A stretch of 64,000 nt of DNA from Actinomadura pelletieri DSM 43383 (GCF_003634705.1 NZ_RBWU01000007.1:124001-188000), one strand, 5' to 3'. Numbered from the stretch's first letter, positions 18,706 through 27,798 are shown. The notes: generated by a model from the sequence alone, not told the origin. Made by a program: numbers and translations.

Positions 18706-20814
18706 GTGAGGGGTGAACCCGTCGATCACGGACGGCCCGGGTCGCGCATCGAGCGGCTCTTCAGTCCCGAACCCCGCCTCGGCTGGATGTTCCGGGACCG
18801 CCGACGGTTCCTGCGTCCCTTTCCCGAACCTCCGCCACAGCAGCGTCCACTGCCGGAGTACCTCGCCCGCCGCGTCGCCGAGACCGAGGCGTTCGCGCGG
18901 CGCCACCTCAACAGGACGCTACCGGTGAGCCTGGGCGTCGCCTCGATCCTGGCGCTCTTCGCGGCCTGCGCCGCCGTGTCCTCGGGCCCGAGCGGCTTCC
19001 CGGTCGGGACGCTGGTCCTCGCCGCCGTCGCCGCCTCCCCGGGCGCCGTGATGGCGTCGTGGGCCGTCCGGCAGCGGCAGAGCGCCCGGGACGCCTACGC
19101 CCTGGCCCGCAAGCAGAGCATCGACGGATACCACGAACAGGCCCGCCAATGGCAGGCCCGCAGGCAGGCGCACGACGCGTCCGAACACGCGCGCCTGGAC
19201 GGGCTGCCCGAATGGGGCGCCGTCACGCGGCCCGGCCGCCGCCTGGACGTGTTCGGCGGGACGCTGTGGGCGTGGGAGGCGCTGCTGACCACGTACGGCA
19301 CGTCCACGCTGGCCGCGCAACCGCTGCTCGTGCTGGACCTGTCGCGTGAGGTCGTCAGCCGCGAACTGGTCGAACTGGCGCGGGAGGCCTGGATGGGGGT
19401 GGACGTGCAACTGCTGCCGAGCCGCCAGTCGTCGTCCAGCCTGCTGACCGACCTGTCGCCGCGGGACCTCGTCGACGCGATCGTCGAATCCATGCACGGC
19501 GGCACGCCCGACGCGGCACGGGCCGAACGCAGCATGGACGACCGGATCCTCACCAAGATCTGCGACGCGCTCGGCGACGACGTCACCCTGGGCCGGATCG
19601 CGGCCGCGCTCCGCGCGCTGATGGGCGAACCCGACGACGGCGAGAACCTGACCCGGGACGAGCGGCGGCGCGTCACGAACGAACTCTTCACCGTCGAGTA
19701 CCGCCGCCAGGCCCACGCGAACCTGTCGCGGATCGAGTCCTACGTGCATCCCCTGGAGAACCTCGGCACCGAACCCGAGCGGACCGGCGCGGGCTACCTG
19801 ACGTGCGTCGCGCTGGACAGCCACGCCCGCAACGTCCGGTCCGAACTGCTCACCGACCTGATCGTGCAGTGGGTCACGCACCGCGTCACCGCGTCCCGCG
19901 ACGCCACCCCCGCGGTCGTCGTCGTGGGCGCCGACGACCTGGCCCGCTGCCACCTGGAACGCCTGTCGGACGCGTGCGAACGGCGCGGCGTACCGCTCAC
20001 CCTGCTGTTCCGGCGCCTGCGGGACACCTCCGCCGAGATGATCGGCGGTGGAGCCGTCGCGTTCATGCGCCTCGGCAACCACGAGGACGCCACCAGGGCC
20101 GCCGACTTCATCGGCCGCGACCACCGCTTCGTCCTGTCGCAGATCACGAAGAACGTCGGCGGGAACGAGTCGCACACGTCCACCCTCACCGAGGGCGAGG
20201 GCGACTCCGAGACCCACAGCACCAGCCGCACGACCGGCACCGCCACCACCTGGGGGACGAGCCGTTCCTCCGGCGCCAGCTACTCGGGCGGCGAGATGTT
20301 CGGCCTGTTCCCCGACCGCTCCACCTCCCACTCGCGCGGAAGCAACCGGGGCGGTTCCACCAGCCGCAGCGACACCGAGGGGACCGCGACCTCCACGTCG
20401 CGGAACTGGTCCGCCGCCCACGCCTACGCGGAGGGCACCAACTGGAGCGACGCCGACACGACCCAACGCGTCTACGAGTACGCCGTCGAACCGGTCACCC
20501 TCCAGCACCTTCCCGACCACGCCCTCCTCCTGGTCGAGTCGGCCCCCGGCGGGGGACGCGCCCTCACCCCGGTCGAATGCGACCCGTCGATCATCACCCT
20601 GGAGCGCGTCACCCTGGGCCCCCTCCCGGAGCCACCCGCGCCCCAGGACGCCCTTCCCGCACCGGACGCGACCGTCCAACACCCGTTGGCCGCCCAACCC
20701 GCCCAGTGGACCGCCCAACCCCCGCCGAAGTGGACCGCGCCGCCGACCGACCCGGGAGGACCACGTCACCGTCCACCCGGAGAAGGCGGCCCGCCGCCCC
20801 TATTCGGCCGCTGA
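18706..20814 (+). CDS. membrane-anchored coupling-protein-like protein with Ser/Thr-rich region
   Basis: A 702-residue protein starting at a GTG preceded by GGAG. Residues about 65-125 hold two membrane helices followed by a charged helical stretch (130-165). The middle and C-terminal part (about 170-480) reads like a TraD/TraG/VirD4-type coupling-protein fold ('VVVVGADDLARCHLERL', then 'FIGRDHRFVLSQITK'), but no Walker A motif is visible, so it is probably not an ATPase itself. Residues about 485-590 are a low-complexity Ser/Thr/Gly region, followed by a short folded segment and a Pro-rich tail. Divergent from the HerA-like ATPase, it is a natural membrane partner for it. Function is inferred from context only. 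Confidence 0.6.
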   Translation: MRGEPVDHGRPGSRIERLFSPEPRLGWMFRDRRRFLRPFPEPPPQQRPLPEYLARRVAETEAFARRHLNRTLPVSLGVASILALFAACAAVSSGPSGFPVGTLVLAAVAASPGAVMASWAVRQRQSARDAYALARKQSIDGYHEQARQWQARRQAHDASEHARLDGLPEWGAVTRPGRRLDVFGGTLWAWEALLTTYGTSTLAAQPLLVLDLSREVVSRELVELAREAWMGVDVQLLPSRQSSSSLLTDLSPRDLVDAIVESMHGGTPDAARAERSMDDRILTKICDALGDDVTLGRIAAALRALMGEPDDGENLTRDERRRVTNELFTVEYRRQAHANLSRIESYVHPLENLGTEPERTGAGYLTCVALDSHARNVRSELLTDLIVQWVTHRVTASRDATPAVVVVGADDLARCHLERLSDACERRGVPLTLLFRRLRDTSAEMIGGGAVAFMRLGNHEDATRAADFIGRDHRFVLSQITKNVGGNESHTSTLTEGEGDSETHSTSRTTGTATTWGTSRSSGASYSGGEMFGLFPDRSTSHSRGSNRGGSTSRSDTEGTATSTSRNWSAAHAYAEGTNWSDADTTQRVYEYAVEPVTLQHLPDHALLLVESAPGGGRALTPVECDPSIITLERVTLGPLPEPPAPQDALPAPDATVQHPLAAQPAQWTAQPPPKWTAPPTDPGGPRHRPPGEGGPPPLFGR

Positions 20815-20818
20815 CCCC

Positions 20819-23017
20819 TCAACCGACAAGCCCGCGACGCAACCTCTCCGCCCGCCGCACCAGGGGAAGCGACATCGGCCCACCCTGATCGAGCCGATGC
20901 TCCACGGCCGCCAACAGGTCGTCGCCCAACCCCATCCGCACGACCACCGCGTCCGCCCGCGCCTCGAACCACCCCGCCAGCAGACGCCCCGCCAGCCGCG
21001 CGGCATGGGCGGCCCCGACCGGAACCACCACCACGACCGTGACCGCCGCCGCGACGACGGCCATCAGAAAGACCAGCACGAACCCGATCGGCATATGCCA
21101 CGCGACGGCCCGCCGCCACATGGACACGACCGGATCCCACAACGCCCGCCACACCCACGACGCGACCCGACTCGGCGCCGCGACCTGTTCCCGGAGAAAC
21201 GCGAGCCCCGCCCGCCAGCCGAGCGAATGCCCCAACTCGTGCGCGAGCACCGCCGCCAACCGACCCGGAGGCAACGACCTCGCCGCATGGGACGTGACCG
21301 CGACCGTCCGCCCGAACGGCCTGCACGCGTTCAACGCGTCCACGTCCACGACCACGAGCCGGTACGCACCGCCCCCCGCCCGCCGCTGGACGTCCCGCCA
21401 CGGCCGCTCCAACCGTCCCCGCTCCTCCACGGTCGGCTCCCGGTACCCGTACGCCCTGGGCGCGCTCAGCGTGGCGAGCAACGAAACCGCCCACAGCACG
21501 AACGGCACAACACCACCCAAGACCGGCCACACCGTATGCAGCCCGAAGCCGATGACCGAGACCACCAGGGCCTCCACGACCACAACGGCCCCGACCGATG
21601 CCCACCGCCGCCCATCACCACCCTCAGGGACGTCCACCCGCCCCCGCCCCGGAGGCAGAAACCGAGGCTCCGCCGCAGGCAACTGAGCGAACGCCGCCAC
21701 ACTCTCACCCGACACCGAACGCTCTCGCCCCACAACCGGCGTCCCCGCCGAAAGAACCTCTCCCGCCCCCGGCGACGCGAGATGAGGAACCGCCGGCGAA
21801 CCGGGCCCGCCATCCGCGACCGCAGACTCCCCGCCGCGAGGCGTCGGCACGCCCTCCGGCGGAACGTCGGCCCACAGTGAATCGCCCACCTGCGCACCGG
21901 TGTCGCGAGGCGCGGCGAGAGGCGGCGCGCTCGACGGCACACGCCCCGACCACGGCGGCGAGGCGTTGTTGTGAGCGGGCCGCGCCGCATCGGCGGCACG
22001 CGAGTCGCTGCCGGGAAGCGACCCGGTAGGCGACGCCGTCGGCGGTGGCACGCGTCCCGCTCGCGAAGGAGCCGCACTTGGCGGAACGTTGGGCTGGGCA
22101 GGCGGTGGATCGGCCGCTTGCGCGCTGGTGTCGTGGGGCGTGGCGAGAGGCGGCGCGGTTGGCGGCACGGGCCCTGGCTGCGGCGACGCGGCGTTGGTTT
22201 GAGCGGCCTGGGGTGGATCGGCGGCACGCGAGTCGGTGCCGGGAAGTGTCCCGGAGGGCGGTGCCGTCGGCGGTGGTACGCGTCCCGCTCGCGAAGGAGC
22301 CGCGCTTGGCGGAACGTTGGGCAGGGCGGGCGGCGGCGCGCTCGGTGGCGCGGGCCTTGGCTGCGGCGGCGGGGTGTTGGTGTGAGCGGGGCGTGGTGGA
22401 TCGGCGGCACGCGAGTCGGTGCCGGGAAGTGTCCCGGAGGGCGGTGCCGTCGGCGGTGGTACGCGTCTCGGCCACGGAGATGTGGCGCCTGGCGGGTCGT
22501 TGGGCTGGGCAGGCGGATCCGCCGCGTGTGCGCTGGTGTTGCGAGGTGTGGCGAGAGGCGGCGCTGTTGGCGGCACGGGCCCTGGTTGCGGCGACGCAGC
22601 GTTGGTTTGGGTGGCCTGGGGGGGATTGGCGGCACGTGGGTTCGTGGCGGGAAGCGAGCTGGAAGGCGGTGCCGTTGGCGGTGGCACGCGCCTCGCTCGC
22701 GGGGGCGCTGCGCCTGGCGGAACGTCGGTTCGCGCGGGAGGCGGTGGACTCGTGGCGCGTGCGTCGGTGTCGCGGGGTGTGGCGGGAGGCGGCGCGGCTG
22801 GTGGTGGTATGCGGCCCGGGTGCGGAGGCGTGGCGTCTGGTGGGGGGTTGGTGGTGGGGGGCGACGCGTGTGTTGGTCGTGGGGGAGTGGGGGTGGAGGG
22901 GCGGCGGCGGGCGCGGCCTTCGTAGCGGCGGGACTGGTCTGTCCAGGTTTGGCCGTCCCAGTAGCGTTCGCGGCCCATCAACTCCGGATCTGGGTACCAG
23001 CCTGGTGGTGCGCTCAC
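20819..23017 (-). CDS. DUF2510 - proline-rich repeats - M48 membrane metallopeptidase
   Basis: A 732-residue protein. Residues 1-32 are a DUF2510 domain (GWYPDP, RYWDGQTWTD). Residues about 35-400 are a Pro/Ala-rich, presumably disordered linker made of imperfect long repeats around 'RVPPPTAPPSGTLPGTDSRA'. Membrane helices follow at about 480-525, then the zinc peptidase core with HELGH (His593, Glu594, His597) and a downstream Glu685 in 'WFEARAD', the third ligand of M48 (HtpX/Ste24-like) enzymes; two more hydrophobic segments lie between about 625 and 670. The active site is complete. The peptidase presumably cleaves membrane or secreted proteins. Its stop is 4 bp from that of the convergent coupling-protein-like gene. 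Confidence 0.85.
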   Translation of the reverse strand: MSAPPGWYPDPELMGRERYWDGQTWTDQSRRYEGRARRRPSTPTPPRPTHASPPTTNPPPDATPPHPGRIPPPAAPPPATPRDTDARATSPPPPARTDVPPGAAPPRARRVPPPTAPPSSSLPATNPRAANPPQATQTNAASPQPGPVPPTAPPLATPRNTSAHAADPPAQPNDPPGATSPWPRRVPPPTAPPSGTLPGTDSRAADPPRPAHTNTPPPQPRPAPPSAPPPALPNVPPSAAPSRAGRVPPPTAPPSGTLPGTDSRAADPPQAAQTNAASPQPGPVPPTAPPLATPHDTSAQAADPPPAQPNVPPSAAPSRAGRVPPPTASPTGSLPGSDSRAADAARPAHNNASPPWSGRVPSSAPPLAAPRDTGAQVGDSLWADVPPEGVPTPRGGESAVADGGPGSPAVPHLASPGAGEVLSAGTPVVGRERSVSGESVAAFAQLPAAEPRFLPPGRGRVDVPEGGDGRRWASVGAVVVVEALVVSVIGFGLHTVWPVLGGVVPFVLWAVSLLATLSAPRAYGYREPTVEERGRLERPWRDVQRRAGGGAYRLVVVDVDALNACRPFGRTVAVTSHAARSLPPGRLAAVLAHELGHSLGWRAGLAFLREQVAAPSRVASWVWRALWDPVVSMWRRAVAWHMPIGFVLVFLMAVVAAAVTVVVVVPVGAAHAARLAGRLLAGWFEARADAVVVRMGLGDDLLAAVEHRLDQGGPMSLPLVRRAERLRRGLVG
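21960..22850 (-). repeat. long in-frame repeats coding the proline-rich linker
   Basis: Blocks of about 60-76 codons recur, anchored by near-identical 100-base stretches at about 21991, 22219, 22402 and 22627. Spacings are multiples of three (for example 228 and 183 bp), so the reading frame is kept. The near identity of the copies at DNA level indicates recent expansion. Confidence 0.85.
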
Positions 23018-23085
23018 CGGACTCCGCCTCCCGTCGAAATCAGGTCAAGGCTTGCGCACCTCGCGACTCAGCGTCAACGGGGTGG

Positions 23086-23484
23086 TCACAGCTTGGGGGT
23101 GAAGGGACGCTGATGGGTGGGGTCGTCCGGTTCGGCGAGGCCGTGTAGGGCCGTCTCGACCAGTTCGATGCCGTGCAGGAGGGTGACGAGGCGGGCGCCC
23201 TCGCGGCGGTAGGTGTCCAGGACGGACTCGATGCCGTGCGGGGGGACGACGTCGCCGAGGTCGACGCGGGCGGTGCGGAAGCCCTCGCGGGCCGCCTCGA
23301 CGGACGCGGCGACATGGTGGCGGGCCATGCGGGCGAGGGCGATGGGGTAGCGGCGTAGGACGCCGTACCTGCGGTACTCGGGCGGGACGAGTTCCAGCAG
23401 CCAGGCGAGGGCGGTGTCCTCGAAACGGTCGGAGCCCGGTGGGTGCACCTGCGAGGGCCAGCCGGGCGGAACGTAGGTGCTCAC
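23086..23484 (-). CDS. conserved actinobacterial hypothetical protein
   Basis: A 132-residue soluble protein beginning MSTYVPPGWPSQVHPPGS. It contains helices around 'LLELVPPEYRRYGVLRRYP' (residues 28-46) and a long amphipathic region 'ARMARHHVAASVEAAREGF'. I recognise the pattern as a widespread actinomycete family without an assigned function; no catalytic motif or membrane segment is seen. It is transcribed in the same direction as the two genes upstream, but with 37 bp and no overlap to the nearest. Confidence 0.75.
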   Translation of the reverse strand: MSTYVPPGWPSQVHPPGSDRFEDTALAWLLELVPPEYRRYGVLRRYPIALARMARHHVAASVEAAREGFRTARVDLGDVVPPHGIESVLDTYRREGARLVTLLHGIELVETALHGLAEPDDPTHQRPFTPKL

Positions 23485-23521
23485 CGGGGAAGGATAACCC
23501 GAACTCGAACTTGTGTTCGAG

Positions 23522-23857
23522 TCAGTCGGGGCGGCGGATGCGGATCTTGCCGGAGGTGAGGTCGTCGCGGGTGGCGCCCGAGCCCGTCTGCTCGTGGTCG
23601 TCCTCGCGGAGCAGTTTCTGCCGCTCCTGCTCCTCGACCTTGATCTTCTTCGAGCCCTCGAACACGGAGGCGAGGTCCTCGGCGAGGCCGCCGCCGAAGC
23701 CCGCTCCGGTCTTGCCGTCGCCGCGGATGGCGCCCATCAGGGTCGGCTTGCCCGTCCCGTCACGGGGCCATTCGACGGTCTCCTGCTCGGCCGGCTCGGG
23801 GCGGTTGCCCATGGCGCGGCCCTTGACGCGCTTGCGGCGACGAAAGGGTGACTTCAC
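23522..23857 (-). CDS. small charged protein, DUF6191-like C-terminus
   Basis: A 111-residue, strongly charged protein started by a GTG with GGAG upstream. The N-terminus is basic (RRRKRVKGR). The C-terminal 50 residues (ASVFEGSKKIKVEEQERQ ... DLTSGKIRIRRP) resemble the DUF6191 pattern of short actinobacterial proteins. No membrane helix or enzyme motif is seen; a role cannot be given. Confidence 0.6.
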   Translation of the reverse strand: MKSPFRRRKRVKGRAMGNRPEPAEQETVEWPRDGTGKPTLMGAIRGDGKTGAGFGGGLAEDLASVFEGSKKIKVEEQERQKLLREDDHEQTGSGATRDDLTSGKIRIRRPD

Positions 23858-23902
23858 ACATGCTCCAACGCGATGAGTCTCCAGATTGATCCCGGTGGAC
23901 GT

Positions 23903-24436
23903 TCAGTCGACGAACGACCACCGGGTTGGGGAGCCGGTGAAGTCTCCCTGGGCGAGCCCGAACGCCTGCTGTGGCCGCACCGCGACGGTCGCGTTCACCT
24001 CGGGGTCCAGGAAGTCCACACGATATCGGGTCGCGTACTTGGAGTTGACCAGGTCGATGAAGCGTTGCAGGTCTCGCCCGTCGGTGAGGATCTCCGCGTG
24101 TCCCTCGATGACGACGGGCTCCTCGGCCCCCTCAGTGGTGACGACCACCTGCGGGTTCGCCCTCAGGTTCAGAATCTTGCGGGACGGCGCGCTGCTGCTG
24201 AACAGCAGCGCCGCACCGTCCCAGGCGCCCCACACCGGCATGGCGTGCGGGCGCCCGTCCGGACGGACGGTGCACAGCCAGAAGTTGCGCGCGGATTCCA
24301 GCCGTTCGACGGCCCAGGACCACGGGAGCAGCCCGCTTCCCTCGTCCGGTCCCCGAACGCCGTAACCGGGCATGTGCGGCCGTTGTGCGGTGGGCTCGGC
24401 AGGCCGTGGTTCCGTGGAGGCGGCGGAAGCCGACAT
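23903..24436 (-). CDS. pyridoxamine 5'-phosphate oxidase-family protein
   Basis: A 177-residue flavin-type split-barrel protein. After a Pro-rich N-terminus, the barrel begins at 'ARNFWLCTVRPDGRPHAMPVWGAWDGAALLF' (about residues 50-80), with the 'SRKILNLRANPQVVVTT' helix and 'VVIEGHAEIL' strand typical of the PNPOx-like/F420-binding superfamily. It could bind FMN, F420 or biliverdin; residues do not decide between them. The ATG at 24436 has AGGAG in front; the open frame extends upstream but without the family pattern. It is divergent from the Nif3-like gene. Confidence 0.85.
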   Translation of the reverse strand: MSASAASTEPRPAEPTAQRPHMPGYGVRGPDEGSGLLPWSWAVERLESARNFWLCTVRPDGRPHAMPVWGAWDGAALLFSSSAPSRKILNLRANPQVVVTTEGAEEPVVIEGHAEILTDGRDLQRFIDLVNSKYATRYRVDFLDPEVNATVAVRPQQAFGLAQGDFTGSPTRWSFVD

Positions 24437-24539
24437 GGCGAACTCCTCTCGATCGGGGTGCCCCCCGTCCATCGTTTCAGACCCGGGCGCCCCCGAGTGA
24501 CGCTCGTTGGCGGGGTCGCGGCGCGGTAGCCTGCGGGAC

Positions 24540-25361
24540 GTGCGCCTATCCCATGTCATCGCGGTCCTCGAAGAGCTTTATCCGCCGTCGTGGGCCGAGT
24601 CCTGGGACGCGGTCGGGCTCGTCTGCGGTGACCCTGACCAGGAGGTCCGCCGGGTCCTGTTCGCCGTCGATCCGGTGGCCGCGGTACTGGACGAGGCACT
24701 GGAATGGGACGCCGACCTGATCGTCACGCACCATCCGTTGCTGCTGCGCGGGGTCCACTCCGTCGCCGCGACCACGCCGAAGGGACGGCTCGTCCACCGG
24801 ATGATCGTCAACGGTGTGGCGTTGCACACCGCGCACACCAACGCCGACCGCGCCGACCCGGGCGTGTCGGACGCGTTGGCGCGGGCGGTCGGCCTCACCG
24901 GCGTGTCGCGTCCGATGGTCCCCGCCGTCGACGATCCCCGCCGGGGCCTCGGCCGGATCGGGGAACTGGCCGCGCCGCTCACGTTGCGGGAGTTCACCGG
25001 ACGGGTGGCCGCCGGGCTGCCGCCGACCGCCTGGGGGGTCCGCGCGGCGGGCGACCCGGACCGTCCCGTCCGGACCGTCGCCGTGTGCGGCGGCGCGGGC
25101 GACTCGCTGCTGGACACCGCGCGGGCGGCGGGCGTCGACGTGTACCTCACCGCCGACCTGCGGCACCATCCCGCGTCGGAGTTCGCCGAGCACGGCGGGC
25201 CCGCCCTGGTGGACGCCGCGCACTGGGCGACGGAATGGCCCTGGCTCGCCGACGCCGAACGGCGCCTGGCCGCGGCCTCACCGGAGACGGGCGAGCTGGA
25301 GACGCGGGTGTCCACCATCGTCACCGACGCGTGGAGCCTCCACGACGAGGGAGCGCGTTGA
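24540..25361 (+). CDS. Nif3-like dinuclear metal-centre protein (DUF34)
   Basis: A 273-residue protein of the Nif3/YbgI family, which forms toroidal hexamers with a two-metal centre; bacterial members have been linked to GTP cyclohydrolase I-like and general metal roles, not settled. Seen here: 'WDAVGLVCGDPD' (about 22-33), the metal-ligand segment 'VTHHPLLL' (about 63-70), 'TAHTNADRA' (about 101-109) and the C-terminal 'DAAHWATEWP'. The GTG at 24540 gives the usual N-terminus 'RLSHVIAVLEEL'; its ribosome site is weak (CGGG). The next gene follows after 114 bp, a neighbour arrangement common for DUF34 in actinomycetes. Confidence 0.9.
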   Translation: MRLSHVIAVLEELYPPSWAESWDAVGLVCGDPDQEVRRVLFAVDPVAAVLDEALEWDADLIVTHHPLLLRGVHSVAATTPKGRLVHRMIVNGVALHTAHTNADRADPGVSDALARAVGLTGVSRPMVPAVDDPRRGLGRIGELAAPLTLREFTGRVAAGLPPTAWGVRAAGDPDRPVRTVAVCGGAGDSLLDTARAAGVDVYLTADLRHHPASEFAEHGGPALVDAAHWATEWPWLADAERRLAAASPETGELETRVSTIVTDAWSLHDEGAR

Positions 25362-25475
25362 CCTCGCCGGCGCACGAACGACATGAGCTTTACAGCAAGG
25401 GGTCACTTTGACTAATCCACCGCCATCCGTTGTACGGGAGCGTGACGGATCGGCCATCCGCACGGGAGGTTCTCG

Positions 25476-26219
25476 GTGAAAGCCGCACCGCAGGCCCAGC
25501 TTCGCCTGATCGACCTGCAGGAGCTCGACAGCTCGCTGGACCGGTTGGCGCACCGGCGCCGGACCCTGCCCGAGCTGGCGGAGATCGAGCGGCTGGAGGG
25601 CCGGCTGACCGAACTGCGCGACGCGATCGTGGCCGCCGAGACGGAGGTCGACGATCTCCAGCGGGAGCAGCGGAAGGCGGAGCAGGACGTGGAGCAGGTC
25701 CGCACCCGCGCCGACCGGGACCGCAAACGGCTCGACTCCGGGCAGGTGACGTCCGCCAAGGACCTCGGCAGCCTCCAGGCGGAGATCGAGTCGCTGCAGC
25801 GCCGCCAGTCCGACCTGGAGGAGGTCGTCCTGGAGATCATGGAGCGGACGGAGGAGGCGGAGGGCAGGGTCGCGGCCCTGCGCGCCGACCAGTCCGCCGC
25901 GCAGGAGGAACTGGCCACGCTCGTCGAGCGTCGTGACACCGCCCAGCGGGCGATCGACGAGGAGGCCGCGACGACCACGACCGCCCGCACGGCCGTCGCC
26001 AAGGACGTCCCGGACGACCTGCTCGCCCTCTACGAGAAGCTGCGCGGCCAGTTCGGCGGCGTCGGCGCGGCCAAGTTGTTCCGCGGCGCCTGCCAGGGCT
26101 GCCACCTGGCGCTCAACACCGTCGACCTGAACCGTATCCGCGCCGCCGCCGACGACGAGGTCATCCGCTGCGAGGAGTGCCGCCGCGTCCTCGTCCGGAC
26201 CCCAGAGTCGGGGCTGTGA
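25476..26219 (+). CDS. coiled-coil protein with C-terminal C4 zinc ribbon
   Basis: A 247-residue protein. Residues about 5-175 form a long heptad-rich coiled-coil hairpin. Residues about 195-235 hold a C4 zinc ribbon with CQGC and CEEC pairs. This is the CT398/FlgO-like architecture found next to DUF34 and RNase H genes in most actinobacteria; it is thought to be a nucleic-acid-binding or assembly factor, but the role is not defined. GTG start with GGGAGG upstream. Its stop overlaps the GTG of the next gene (GTGA), showing an operon. Confidence 0.9.
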   Translation: MKAAPQAQLRLIDLQELDSSLDRLAHRRRTLPELAEIERLEGRLTELRDAIVAAETEVDDLQREQRKAEQDVEQVRTRADRDRKRLDSGQVTSAKDLGSLQAEIESLQRRQSDLEEVVLEIMERTEEAEGRVAALRADQSAAQEELATLVERRDTAQRAIDEEAATTTTARTAVAKDVPDDLLALYEKLRGQFGGVGAAKLFRGACQGCHLALNTVDLNRIRAAADDEVIRCEECRRVLVRTPESGL

Positions 26220-27343
26220 ACGCCGGGTCGCGCGCGGGCGGTCGCAGGCTCGTCGTCGAGGCGGACGGCGGCTCGCGCGGCAACCCCGGCCCCGCCGGGT
26301 ACGGGGCGGTCGTCCGCGACGCGTTCACCGGGGAGGTCCTCGCGGAGGTCGCCGAGGCGATCGGGCACGCCACCAACAACGTGGCCGAGTACCGGGGCCT
26401 GATCGCCGGGCTGACGGCAGCCGCCGGGATCGACCCGTCCGCCCGCGTCGAGGTCCGGATGGACTCCAAGCTCGTCGTGGAGCAGATGTCGGGCCGCTGG
26501 AAGATCAAGCATCCGGACATGATCCCCTTGGCGACCCGGGCCCGGAATCTGGCGATGGGCCTCGGCGCGGTGTCCTACGGCTGGATCCCGCGGAACCGGA
26601 ACGCGCACGCCGACCGGCTCGCCAACGAGGCGATGGACGCGGCGGCCCGCGGCGAGCCGTGGGTCCGCGGGACGGAGGAGACGCCGGGGGAGCCGGAGCC
26701 CCCGCCGCCCGGCTGGTCGCGGCCATCGTCCACCTCGACGACCACGGTCCTGCTGCGGCACGGCGAGACGCCCCTGTCGATCGAGCGTCGCTTCGCCGGG
26801 ATCCGTGACATCCCGCTCACCGCGAACGGCGTCGCGCAGGCCCGCGCCGCCGCCCTGGCGCTGCAGAGCCGTGGGCTCGACGCGATCCTCACCTCGCCGC
26901 TGTCCCGCTGCCGCGCCACCGCCGCCGAGATCGCCGCCGTCACCGGGCTGGACGTCCGGGTCGAGGACGACTTCCGCGAGACCGACTTCGGCGAGTGGGA
27001 GGGCCTCACGTTCGCCGAGGCGGAGGAGGCGTGGCCCGTCGAGATGAAGGCGTGGCTCGCCGACCCGGACGCCGCGCCGCCCGGCGGGGAGAGTTTCGCG
27101 CAGGTGTCCCGCCGCGTCCGCACGGCCCTGGATAAGCTGAAGGTCCGCCACCGCGAACGGACGGTCCTCGTCGTCTCGCACGTCACCCCCATCAAGCTCC
27201 TGGTGCGGGAGGCCTTGGGCGCGCCGATCTCGGCCCTGTTCCGGATGCACCTGGACGTGGGGGCCCTCTCGTCCATCGACTGGTACGCCGACGGTCCCGC
27301 GACCCTGCGCGCCTACAACGACGTCCATCACCTGACGACCTGA
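26216..27343 (+). CDS. bifunctional RNase H / histidine phosphatase
   Basis: A 375-residue fusion known in mycobacteria as the Rv2228c type. The N-terminal RNase HI domain (about 8-140) shows the acidic catalytic set: Asp in 'VEADGGSRGNPGPAGYG', Glu in 'NVAEYRGL', Asp in 'RMDSKLVV' and Asp in 'NAHADRLAN'. A short Pro linker leads to a histidine-phosphatase domain (about 175-375) with LLRHGET, a second Arg in 'TSPLSRCRATA' and the second His in 'VVSHVTPIK'. In mycobacterial relatives the enzyme degrades RNA in RNA/DNA hybrids, and the second domain has alpha-ribazole/acid phosphatase activity. Coupled by GTGA to the zinc-ribbon gene; rnpB starts 53 bp after its stop. Confidence 0.93.
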   Translation: MNAGSRAGGRRLVVEADGGSRGNPGPAGYGAVVRDAFTGEVLAEVAEAIGHATNNVAEYRGLIAGLTAAAGIDPSARVEVRMDSKLVVEQMSGRWKIKHPDMIPLATRARNLAMGLGAVSYGWIPRNRNAHADRLANEAMDAAARGEPWVRGTEETPGEPEPPPPGWSRPSSTSTTTVLLRHGETPLSIERRFAGIRDIPLTANGVAQARAAALALQSRGLDAILTSPLSRCRATAAEIAAVTGLDVRVEDDFRETDFGEWEGLTFAEAEEAWPVEMKAWLADPDAAPPGGESFAQVSRRVRTALDKLKVRHRERTVLVVSHVTPIKLLVREALGAPISALFRMHLDVGALSSIDWYADGPATLRAYNDVHHLTT

Positions 27344-27396
27344 CCGAATCGCCTTCGGTACGCGGTCGGCTCGCGCACCCACTAATCTTGAGGGAC

Positions 27397-27798
27397 GGCG
27401 GACGAGCCGGCCGGACGGCCGCGTCGGGGAGCGATTCCCGTCGAGGAAAGTCCGGGCTCCACAGGGCAGGGTGGTCGGTAACGCCGACCCGGGGTGACCC
27501 GCGGGACAGTGCCACAGAAAACAGACCGCCGCCGGTCCGCCGGCGGTAAGGGTGAAACGGTGAGGTAAGAGCTCACCAGCGCCCACGGTGACGTGGGCGG
27601 CTCGGTAAACCCCACCCGGAGCAAGGTCAAGAAGGGGCCGCGAGAGGCTCCGCGCAGGTGCTCGAGGGCTGCCCGCCCGAGCCTGCGGGTAGACCGCTGG
27701 AGGCCGTCGGCAACGACGGTCCGAGATGGATGGCCGTCACCCGGCGCCCTCCGGGGCCGCCGGGCACAGAACCCGGCTTACAGGCCGACTCGTCCGCC
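27397..27798 (+). ncRNA. rnpB: RNase P RNA (type A)
   Basis: The catalytic RNA of ribonuclease P, which cuts tRNA 5' leaders. The ends pair as helix P1: GGCGGACGAG (27397-27406) with CTCGTCCGCC (27789-27798). The universal core segments are present: GAGGAAAGTCCGGGCTCC near 27432-27460 and ACAGAACCCGGCTTACAGG near 27767-27785. Length (about 402 nt) is normal for type A. A TAATCT hexamer at 27383-27388 could be the -10 element, placing the start at about 27395. Confidence 0.95.

Noticed and set aside
22045..23148. Plus-strand open frames opposite the M48 peptidase linker
   Set aside because: They mirror the repetitive Pro/Ala codons of the real gene, which has DUF2510 and HELGH motifs.
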